Source of the DNA: Rhizophagus irregularis
Lineage: Eukaryota; Glomeromycota; Glomeromycetes; Glomerales; Glomeraceae
Reading direction: 5' to 3'
DNA: 64,000 nt
Assembly: GCF_026210795.1 (NCBI RefSeq)
Contig: NC_089436.1
Location: 2,170,001-2,234,000 of the forward strand
In this document: one piece after another, positions 24,993 through 33,552 of the stretch
Position numbering within the stretch: position 1 is the stretch's first letter
Layout of the letters: each line of letters starts with the position of its first letter
Position numbers and translations under genes: made by a program
Notes under the pieces: model-generated
Database searches by the model: none
What the model was told of the DNA's origin: nothing
What the model saw: the letters and a program-made list of their open reading frames with translations, nothing else

Positions 24993-25958
24993 CAGTGATG
25001 GTTCTTGGGTCTTATATTTTGGAAATATCAAGGATTATTATATAGTTTAGTGTAGTACACTATAGCTTAGCTTTTTAGATAGAATGATTATTAATTATAA
25101 GGATGCTTTATTCTTTGGATAAACATCTCTAAGTATTTCAAAATTAATATTACTGTATTACAGTGTTATATATCCAATAAAAAAATGTGTTACTTATTCA
25201 AAAAAAAAAATCTATATGAAGTAAAACAAATAAATTTTTTTTAAAAAAAATTTTAAGATTAATAAAAATTTCAGATAATTGGCTAAAAATTACATAAAAT
25301 GTAAATTTTTAGAAAGGGTGATTTAACCTGGATGATTTAACCCAGAGGGAGGGAAGGGAGGACAAGTTAGCAAAACTCAATAAATAAATAAAAATTATCT
25401 TAATAATTTTAATGTAATTAAGTGTAATACTACATTATTTAGTATAATTGCAGTATTTTTTAGTGCAATACCATATAATCTAGTATAGTGCTACATTTTT
25501 TAGTGTAATTTAATGTAATGTACATTAGTCAAAATAGGACAATTCAGCCTAAATTTAATTAGGTCGAATATAGCTAGGTCAAATGATGATCTAACTTGTG
25601 TCAAATTGAAGTCAAATTTTTGGGCATATTTAAGGTGCCAATCATCTTATATTCAGAAAGGATATTTGACTAACATTAGACCTTAATTTTACTATCATTT
25701 AACTAGAATTAATAATTTATTAGTAATTTATTAGACTTGAATTTTAAGCCAAATTATAGACTATTGGTAGTAAATTTTTTACTGAAATGTTTCCGAATTT
25801 ATTCATTTTATTAAATATTTACATTATATTACAAATTATGCTATCTATTTTAATTCTAATCTATTTGCAAAATTCACCAGAAATTGTTCAACAAAAGAGC
25901 TGATTTTTTTTACAAAAAAGAAAATAATGTTAAAAAAAAGTATTAAATAGTGTTTTGA
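24993..25958. other. Intergenic, repeat-flavoured
   Basis: No gene. GGGTGATTTAACC / GATTTAACCCAG near 25318-25345 echoes TTAACCCAGGGTTGGGTGATTTAA near 19998-20020, on the other side of the FAR1/MULE gene, in direct orientation. TTTAGTGTAAT repeats at 25430-25520. Confidence 0.4.
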
Positions 25959-25959
25959 A

Positions 25960-27050
25960 GAAAATTTTAAAACTTACCTGTATTCATTAAATATTCCAGA
26001 TTCGGCTATCTAAGGAACTGATATCTATAAAAAAAAATAAAATTTTAAAAAAATAAATTAAAAAAAAAATGAAAGTTTCAAAATTTCAAATTAAAACTTA
26101 CTATATCGGTATATTCGAAGTCCTAAAGCTGAAAGAATCAATACATATAAAAAAAAGAAAAAAATTAAAAAAAAATAAAAAATAAAAAAACGTAAGTTTT
26201 GCTTCGAAACTTATCAAATTCAAATTTCAAAGTTAGTGTCAGCGCTCTACAAAAAAATATGAAAAGAAATGTTAATTCGTTTTTCATATTTAAAATAAAA
26301 AAATTCTCTTCCTCCATCCTCTTTCCCCATTTCTTATCTTAAAGTCCAGTTTTGTGTTCAAGTTGGCATCCTCTTACGCATCCTACAAAAAAAGTAATGA
26401 AAAAAACATAAGTTCATTTTATAAATTAAAGAAACCTCTTCTTTCCCTGTTTCTTACCTAAAGTCCAGTTTTGTGACCAATCTGGTGCTTTACAAAAGAA
26501 AAACAATGAAAAAGAAATGTTAATATGTTTCTTAAATTAAAAAAAAAATAAAATAAATTTTAAAAAGTTTTGAAGCAAAGTTTTGCTTTGAAACTTACCA
26601 ATTCATTCTAAAGTTCAATGTTGAAGGAACTGGATACCTATAAAAAAAAATAAAATTAAAAAAAATAAACTAAAAAAAATTATTATATTAGTTTCAAATA
26701 AAAACTTACCATATTGGCATAATAATAAAAAAACCAAGATTCATACTTATGAATCTTAGTTCTTTTTCAAAAGCTCCAAAAGCTAAAAAAAGAAAGAATA
26801 GTTATTAGTAACCATTTATAATATTAAAAAAAAATAAAAAAATAAAACCAAGATTCCTTATTTACGAACCTTCAGTTTTTTCCCATTTTTCTAAACATGG
26901 AAACCCGCTCAAACTCAAAAAAAAGAAAAGAACAGTTATTAGTAACTGTTCGTAATATTCAAAAAAATAAGAAAAAAAAATTAAGATTTGTATATACAAA
27001 TCTTTGGTTTTTTCCTGTTCTTCTGAACACAAAAGCACATCCAAACCTAT
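25960..27050 (-). repeat. Mini-exon array block D: about nine exon-like units
   Basis: Minus-strand units near 25985-26030, 26105-26145, 26225-26255, 26345-26385, 26462-26490, 26598-26637, 26745, 26880-26925 and 26995-27045. Clear splice contexts include CAG|GTAAGT at about 25979, TTG|GTAAGT at about 26597 and TTTAG|GTAAGA at about 26459; acceptors are TTTTATAG or TTTTGTAG. Exons are 27-48 nt. A unit near 26880 reads F-E-R-V-S-M-F-R-K-M-G-K and is homologous to one at 40165 (F-E/Y-E-R-A-F-K-F-Q-R-T-K-K). The block is cut at 27050 by the LTR retrotransposon. Confidence 0.55.
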
Positions 27051-27679
27051 TGTTATCCTGTCAACAATTAAAGCCGACTGAAAAACTTTAATGCTTTAAC
27101 AGGTTAACTGGAGTTTAACTTAATAGGAGAATCTTAAGTTGATCACAAATAATCACGTGAAATAACGTTGGATGTTCAGTTAAAGAAAATAGGTTTTTAT
27201 TAAAATAATGTAAGATTTTGGATACGATGAAAATATAGATAATCTCTTGGTTACGAAATTAACTATCTTGAATTATATTACTGGGAATAATACTCTTTTC
27301 ATATAACTCGAAAACTACAATATGATTCTTAACTATCTGACTGACCTTTCCTTCTTGGTAAAATCTTATTACTATTTATAATAAAATAAAAATCAAGAAT
27401 ATTTGATAAAATAAATAAAACAAATATAATAAATAAATAAAATAAATAAAATAAAATAAATAAATAAGATAAAATAAATATATCAAATAAATAAAATATA
27501 ACAAATAAAATAAATAAAATTAATAAAATAAATAAATCAAATATATCAAATTTATCAGATTTATCAGATTTATCAAATAAATCAAGAAAATCAAGAAAAT
27601 CGAAAAAATCAAGGGATCTATGAAATGATCTACAAAATTGATCTACATAAAACTACTGCGCCACATTTCTATTTTAACA
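27051..27679 (-). repeat. 3' LTR of the gypsy element
   Basis: TGTTATCC...TTTTAACA on the plus strand (TG/CA ends), matching 35860-36487 throughout. It holds a long AAATAAATAAAATAA-type tract and ATCAAGAAAATC repeats. Confidence 0.95.
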
Positions 27680-27690
27680 CTTCCCCCCCT
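27680..27690 (-). other. Polypurine tract of the gypsy element
   Basis: On the minus strand AGGGGGGGAAG lies directly 5' of the 3' LTR start TGTTAAAATAG, the expected place for the primer of plus-strand DNA synthesis. Confidence 0.85.
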
Positions 27691-27747
27691 TAAAGAACGA
27701 ACTCTTGTGAGTCTTTAAATTTCCAATACCAATTGCTTAATTTCGTT

Positions 27748-28101
27748 TTATTTTAAAGATCTTATCAAATTAACAGTAGTATTAACGGTACAATAAATCT
27801 GAGTAGGACTTGTTTCAAAAATATAATAAACATGAACAGAAATCCAATAATAATGTTCTGAAACTATTTGTCTAACTTGCTTCTTTGTTAATTCTTTTTG
27901 TTCAATAAGCTGTCCTAAGAAATATGCGAAAACTAGAGCTGGAATTCTTTGTTTTAATCGTTATGCTCGTAACAAACATCGGTAAGTCATATGAATTTTT
28001 GTTTTATCATCTATTTCTTCTGAATAAGGTTCGTCTTGTAATTTGTGAGAACTATTTCCTTCAATTAATAGGTCTTGTAACACAATTTCGTAAGGCATCA
28101 T
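27748..28101 (-). pseudogene. Third retroelement ORF (about 117 aa), unknown function, one stop
   Basis: Reads from ATGATG at 28101 to TAA at 27748-27750, between integrase and the 3' LTR in the sense orientation, the place where extra or env-like ORFs sit in some LTR elements. One in-frame TAA (within RCLLRA-stop-RLKQRIPA) fits a CAA-to-TAA change. The product is soluble-looking, with no signal peptide or transmembrane helix, and has a helical middle (FAYFLGQLIEQKELTKKQV) then HYYWISVHVYYIFE. I do not recognise the family. Its start faces away from the start of the antisense gene at 28543, with about 440 bp between them. Confidence 0.55.
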
Positions 28102-28542
28102 GATGAGAAAAAGTGAATCATAACAAAATAGAACACGTCTTTAAATAAGAATTTCATTGTCGCACTTAATTAATTAATATTATTAATGATCAACTACTAA
28201 TTTCGGTAGATCGTGACATTATTGTTTCACTAATTTAGTTTGATTGACTTTACTCCTTAAATTAGTTAATCGCGTATTACTATTTTGAAACATTTCTCCT
28301 TGTTCTAAAAATAACTTTTCTTCTCCTTAATTATTTCCACGTGTAATAATTATCAGCTGTCACTGAATTTTTCGCGTCATTTTTGTTATTTCGTCTAGAG
28401 CATATTTTCTCGCATCATGTCTTTTTCTTATTTAAGAACCTAATTTTTCCTTTTCCCTTGTTCTTCACTTCTTGCAAAATCTTTTTGCATATATCACCTT
28501 TATTAAAATTTACATATTTTTCCTAATATTCTTATTATTAAA
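28102..28542. promoter_or_regulatory. Shared upstream region of the divergent ORF pair in the retroelement
   Basis: A 440-bp non-coding interval between two divergent starts (28101 minus, 28543 plus), so any promoters of both lie here or in the LTR. No TATA box stands out. ATTAGTTAATCGCG and TTAATTAATATTATTAATG stretches are present. Inference from position only. Confidence 0.35.
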
Positions 28543-29345
28543 ATGGGCTGCCATTGATCAAAAACATTTCAAAAAAAATCACAAGCTCGCTTTAAGGTCC
28601 TAAAGGCTGCTCGTAAATCACAACTTCGTCAACTTGAGGGTGAGTATTGCACACAAGGTTCTTAAAATGTTTCTTAAACGGGGATAGTCTGCAGACAGGG
28701 TACTTGTACCTCTAGGATATTTAGTCTTGAATGGACTCCCCTATAGAACTTTTCTGGGCTATCGATTTATTCACTTAGTCTTTGACTAACTTGATGTTTC
28801 TACTTTCCCATTTAATAACACAAGATCAAGTTCAAACGTTACAATCTAAAAATGATTCCTTACAAGCTGAAAATAATTCATTACAAGAAGAAATTATGAC
28901 CCTAACAGAGTTTGGTATTTTGCAGTCCAGGCAAATCCATCATTGAGAAGAAAATGCGCAATCTAATAACGAACTGTGGGCTGTCGTCCAAAAGGAATGT
29001 TGGGAGGCCCAGAAAAAGGTTATTCAACAAGATGAAGAAATTGTCGGTTTAAAGAACGAAGTAAAACAACTGAAGAGGGAAAATAAAAGCACTACGTATA
29101 GTACAAAATATTTTGAAACTAAATATTATCATGCAATGAGTGTTATACACAAATATGGTATAATTGTTATTGACGATAATATGCCCAAGTTTCCTTCATT
29201 TGTACCTTCATCTTCATCTTCATCTTTTTCCTCTTCTTCTTACGATCAAATATTTGTTGCTAATGGTCCTGATTATATTAATGATAATAATGATAATAAT
29301 AATGATGATAATAACGTTGATAATAATATCAATAATGAACAATAA
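28543..29345 (+). pseudogene. Antisense spliced leucine-zipper (bZIP-like) gene inside the gypsy element
   Basis: Plus strand, opposite to gag-pol. Exon 1 28543-28639, intron 28640-28824 (GTGAGT; CTAAC branch-like site about 30 nt before ACAAG), exon 2 28825-29345; the join is in frame and gives 205 codons. The N-terminus is basic (KTFQKKSQARFKVLKAARK) and runs into a leucine zipper with Leu at 31, 38, 45, 52 and 59, an exact heptad series around QLEDQVQTLQSKNDSLQAEN, very like bZIP zippers. The Asn and Arg signature residues of the bZIP basic region are not at the usual spacing. A second coiled coil follows (VIQQDEEIVGLKNEVKQLKR), then a Ser-rich stretch and an Asn/Asp-rich tail. Two in-frame TGA codons (5 and 73), both in contexts fitting CGA. 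It converges on the integrase end (29383). Confidence 0.7.
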
Positions 29346-29382
29346 TAATTTTCTTATTCTTAATAAAATTTTTGTACTATTT

Positions 29383-30470
29383 TCAAACTATGACTATTGG
29401 TTCCAATTTTCGCTCGTAATATTTCTTAAGCCTATTCCCATGAATTACGTGTTTAACTAATTTTTCATCTAAATTTCTAAGTTTATAAACATTATCATTA
29501 AGTACTTCATAAATGAAATAAGGACCTATCCACTTATTTTCTAATTTTGCCGAGAAATTATTTTTAAGCCACGTTCGTTCTACTAAAACTTGATCTCCTA
29601 TTTTCAATTTTTCTGAAATTCCTCATTGATCATATACTTGTTTTTGCTTTGCCTGTTCATTTTCAATTCTTAACGAAATATCATTTTGTTCTTCTTTTAA
29701 TTTGACTATCAATTGATAAATTCGTCTTTGCATTGGATCCTTTTCATTTTGAGGTATTTGTGATGGAATTTTTAAATCAATTGGTAAAGTTGCTTTTCGT
29801 TCATAAGTTAAATAGAATGGTGTTTTTTCCGTAGTGTTATATTTTTTCGTTCGATATGCCAAAAGTACTGCATCGATTAATTGATCCCATTTTTTATTAT
29901 TATCTTGAACTAATTTTGCTATACATTCACCAATTGTCCGATTAAATCTTTCAACCATTCCATTTGTTTGAGGTCTATAAGCTGAGGTAAGGTGATGCTT
30001 AGTTTGATAATTTTCGCATAATTCATCAATTAATTTATTCATAAATGATGTTCCTCTATCTGATAGAATTTCTTGTGAAACTCCATGTCTACAAATAATT
30101 TCTTCATAAATAAATTTAGCTACTGTTTCTGCTTTAATATTGGATATCGCTCTTGCTTCTGGCCATTTTGTAAAATAATCCATGGCGACAATAATATATC
30201 TATTTCCACTACTGGTGATTGGTAATGGTCCTTTAATGTCAATTCCTATTCTGTGAAATGGTCCTTTAACTGGTATTGGTATCAATTCTTCTCGCCAATT
30301 GGTAGGTCCTCTTCTTTGACAAATATCACAAGTTTTTATATATTCTTTTACATCTCCTAATTGTGACCAATAATATCGATCTTTGATTTTTCCAATTATA
30401 ACGTCTATTCGCACCGCTTATATCTGTATGAAAGTGATATAAAATAGGTTCTACTTGTTCGTGTAGAATT
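29383..30470 (-). pseudogene. Integrase, C-terminal part of Pol
   Basis: Zinc-binding remnant (TCDICQ), then the catalytic core with Asp in GIDIKGPL, Asp in LSDRGTSF and Glu in NGMVERFNRT, the two last separated by 35 residues (DD35E). The tail has the GPY/F-like WIGPYFIYEV and ends at 29383. Broken by TGA in the YDQ-GIS junction (about 29623; CGA expected) and by a frame break upstream near 30415, where the HHCC histidines are lost. It would join element DNA to the chromosome; in this family it is released from Pol by the element protease. Confidence 0.9.
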
Positions 30471-30559
30471 ACTTTTCTTATACCATTCTTTGTTTTTCTA
30501 AATAAAATATTGTTTTGATAAATATATTGGGTTGAGTTTTTCCGAATTTGGGTTTTCCG

Positions 30560-32160
30560 TTTATCACTCAGTTATACCATCCATAAAAGTGAAAGTTATT
30601 AAAAATAAAATTAATTCGTTATATAGTCATTCATCCATAATCGTTATATGAGGTTAAAGGGTTGGTGTGATTATTAGTTGAGGTTGAGTCAAGACGAGAG
30701 AATGCATCAGCATTCGCATGTTTAGTTCCTTTTCAATATACAATGTCATATTTATATTCTGATAAGGCAATCTTCCATCTTTCCAATCTTTTATTATTAT
30801 TTTCCGTTGTTGAATTTAGTAACCACTTGAGTGCTGCATGGTCAGTGATGATGGTGAATTTACTTCCATAAAGATAATGTCAAAAATATTTAACTGCCCA
30901 TACAATCGCAAGGCATTCCAATTCTGTGATGGCATAATTCTTTTCCGCCAGTATTAAAGTTTGACTAGCATAGGCAATCACATACTCTTGATCATCAGTT
31001 TTCTGTGCAAGTACTGCACCTAACCCTATAATTGAAGCATCGGTATATAAAAAGAAAGGCTTTAAAAAATCTGGGTATTGTACAATCGGTGCTGTTGTTA
31101 ATTTATCTCTTAAATCCTCAAATGCTTTCTGTTGTAAATTCGTCCATTCATAAGGTGCATCCTTTTTTAATAATTTGTACATTGGATCAGCAACTTTAGT
31201 AAAATCTTTGATGAAGTGTCAATAATAAGAGAATAATCCTAGGACTCCGCGTAATTCTCTAATATTTTGAGACTCTGGGTAATTAACCATTTTATTGACT
31301 TTTTCTGGATCAGGTTTAACACCTTCTTTTCCTACAACATGTCCTAAAAATTGAAGTTCAAGTACTGCAAAATGACATTTCTCTGCTTTTAATCTTAGAT
31401 TCGCCTTACGAATTCTATTTAAAACTTCTTCCAAATGTTGAATATGATCTTTAAAAGTTTTTGAATATATAATGACATCGTCAAGATAAACTAAAATGAA
31501 CTTCTCCTTTATTCCATGTAAAACTTTATCCATAGTTTGCTGAAATGTCGCAGGTGCATTGCAAAGTCCAAAAGGCATAACTTTGAATTTATATGTTCCA
31601 AATTTGGTGATAAAGGCTGTTTTTTCCTGGTCTTCTGCCCTTACTTTTATTTGCCAATACCCTGATGCTAAATCTAAAGTGGTGAACCACTGTGCATCTT
31701 GTAGAGAATCTAATAATTCATCAATTCTTGGAAGCGGGTAATTATCCTTTTTGTAATATCGTTAAGAGCTTTATAATTAACGCAAAACCTAAGTTTTCCA
31801 TTCTTCTTTTTCACTACTACTACTGGAAATGACCATGGACTAGTTAATGGTTCTATTAGCCCTTGTTCTAACATGTCATTAATTTCACTCTCAATAAATT
31901 CATTTTCCTTTGGTGCTGTCCTATAGGCTCATTTTTTGATAGGTGGCACTTCTTCAGTGATAAATGATAATAATATGTTCCCCTTCTGGAGTTTGTTTTA
32001 ACTCTTGCAATGATTTAGCGAATAAGTCTTTATTTTTATCTAGTAATTGATGGAGTGATTGATATTGACTTTCCTCTAATTCTTCAATCGGAATAACTTT
32101 TTCTGGTTCTAATTGAATATTAGATACATTCGGACTTTCTGATTCTTGCATCACGTGATA
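30560..32160 (-). pseudogene. Reverse transcriptase and RNase H part of Pol
   Basis: RT motifs are clear: WSFPVVVVKKKNGKLRFCVNY, LDLASGYWQI, MPFGLCNAPATFQ and the catalytic YLDD (about 31477-31488), followed by FLGHVV. RNase H starts FFLYTDASIIGLGAVLAQ and continues to ITDHAALKWLL and KHANADAFSRL, the usual Ty3/gypsy tail. Breaks: TGA where Arg is expected in IKK-AYR (about 31930), YY-HFI (31219), YF-HYLYG (30880) and VY-KGTK (about 30735), and a one-base loss in an A-run near 31755. All these stops fit CGA-to-TGA. Confidence 0.93.
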
Positions 32161-32267
32161 AATGTTCCAATTTTCTTGAATGATTTGACAATTATTACAA
32201 ACTTCTCGATCTCCTAGGGTTTTACATAGGCATTTTCCTGGCCCTTTACTATTAATTACGCCAGTAC

Positions 32268-32399
32268 TAAAGATGTTAGCCGTAATTCAAAAAAGTGTCG
32301 TAATACAAAATTTTTATATGCCGTAATTAATTAAGGCTATAAAAATCTTATAGCCGTAATTCAAAATTTTTTAAAAAATAATTAAGGCTAACATCTTTA
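32268..32399. mobile_element. 132-bp MITE nested in pol
   Basis: Ends TAAAGATGTTAGCC and GGCTAACATCTTTA; flanks GCCAGTAC (32260-32267) and ACCAGTAC (32400-32407) form an 8-bp duplication with one mismatch. Dropping the element and one flank restores an open pol frame across the site. It holds GCCGTAATT repeats, also seen near 2740-2860. Confidence 0.85.
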
Positions 32400-32589
32400 A
32401 CCAGTACTATTGTGACTTTGTTGCTTAATATATTTCAAATACCCTGGGTGATATTCTCGATCATTGATTTGAAAAGTACTTTTGGTTATTTCTGTCTTAT
32501 AAAATAGAACTGCTATGGTGTCTTCTAACTCATCTTCTAATTCTAGTTCATCTACTGGGTCAATGACTGTATATTTTGTTGGGTCCAAT

Positions 32590-33545
32590 TTTTGAGAACA
32601 TGTGACAGAAATTTGTTGTTAGATTCCTTCATATTTAATGGTGATGGTATTCTGTCCATAATCAATGTTTGCATTAACCGTCTTCAACCATTCGTTACCA
32701 AGCAGAACATTATATTCAGCTTAATTCGTAACTATCATATTAATATATATAGACTTTAATATCTCTCATTTGCACTGGAACTTGCTGAACCATTCCTAAT
32801 GGTGATGATTTTTGTCCTGTTACATCGATGATTTTAATATTTGTAGGTAATTCAATTCCTTTATTGACTTTATCTAGGAATCTTTTAGAAATAATACAAC
32901 CTACAGCTCCTGAATCTATTAAGACATTAACAGGCTGTCCATATACAATCGCTTCTCCATACAAAGCTTCTTCAGCTCTTTCTTTTTGATTAAGATATGC
33001 TGGTTCTTCTCTAATCAATTGGTTAAGAATATTAGTATAATAATTAACTAGTGTTGGGGTTAATTCATTATGTTTCGCCATAAATTGGAATTGTTCAAAA
33101 GAAGTAATTGTCCAAGCTCCTTGTTTTTCAGGTTCAGTTCGCTGTAACTCTTGATAATCAGGTACTTTCGTTAAGTAAATATCACAATTAAAAGCTGGAT
33201 CGTTAAATAAAAATACACATTCATCTTTTTTAATATCTAGCGCTGTTTCTTCTTTTGTTTCTCTAAGCACAGCTTGAAAAGAAGATTCACAATTTTCTAC
33301 TTTTCCTCCTGCTACTTGCCATAAATTATACATTGTTTTATTTTTCTGTAGTCGTTTCGATAAATAAATTCCAAAGTTATTATATAAAATATTGAGAACA
33401 TATGTAGGTCTTTTTAATAGTTGAATAGGCTTTTCAATAGGTCTGATTTCTTCTAATAAGTCCTTCCAATTCACTCTTTTAGTACTAATTTCGTTAGAGG
33501 GTTTTCTAAAATTCGCACTCTTCCTCTCCAGAGGTGCGCTTAGTA
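32590..33545 (-). pseudogene. Nudix hydrolase domain fused to retropepsin (start of Pol)
   Basis: Directly after the gag frameshift site Pol opens with a complete Nudix fold region: on the open frame from 33474 the box is Gly57, Glu63, Arg71-Glu72, Glu75-Glu76 (GKVENCE ... RETKEETA), matching Gx5Ex7REUxEE with Thr/Ala in place of the last Gly. The acidic residues that bind metal in Nudix enzymes are all present. Nudix enzymes hydrolyse nucleoside diphosphates linked to another group, including oxidised dNTPs and caps. About 110 residues later the aspartic protease follows: VLIDSGAVGCIIS, then LLGNEWLK. The frame breaks near 32740 (ATATAT run) and at two TAA codons. I know dUTPase modules in retroelements; a Nudix module between Gag and protease is unfamiliar to me. 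Confidence 0.85.
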
Positions 33546-33552
33546 GTTTAAA
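33514..33552 (-). promoter_or_regulatory. -1 ribosomal frameshift signal between gag and pol
   Basis: Minus strand: heptamer T TTA AAC (33552-33546) in the gag frame, then TAC TAA, the gag stop (33542-33540). Seven nt after the heptamer a hairpin begins: CGCAC-CUCU pairs with AGAG-UGCG around an 8-nt loop (33538-33514), eight base pairs and one bulge. The pol frame is -1 relative to gag and open from the heptamer on. Heptamer type, spacing and stem are those of a standard -1 site. Confidence 0.85.

Noticed and set aside
19998-25345. GGGTGATTTAA on both sides of the FAR1/MULE gene as its terminal repeats
   Set aside because: The two stretches are in direct, not inverted, orientation and differ around the shared part.
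27380-27560. AAATAAAT-type regular repeats in the LTRs as a CRISPR-like or satellite array
   Set aside because: Simple-sequence tract inside all three LTR copies, no unique spacers.
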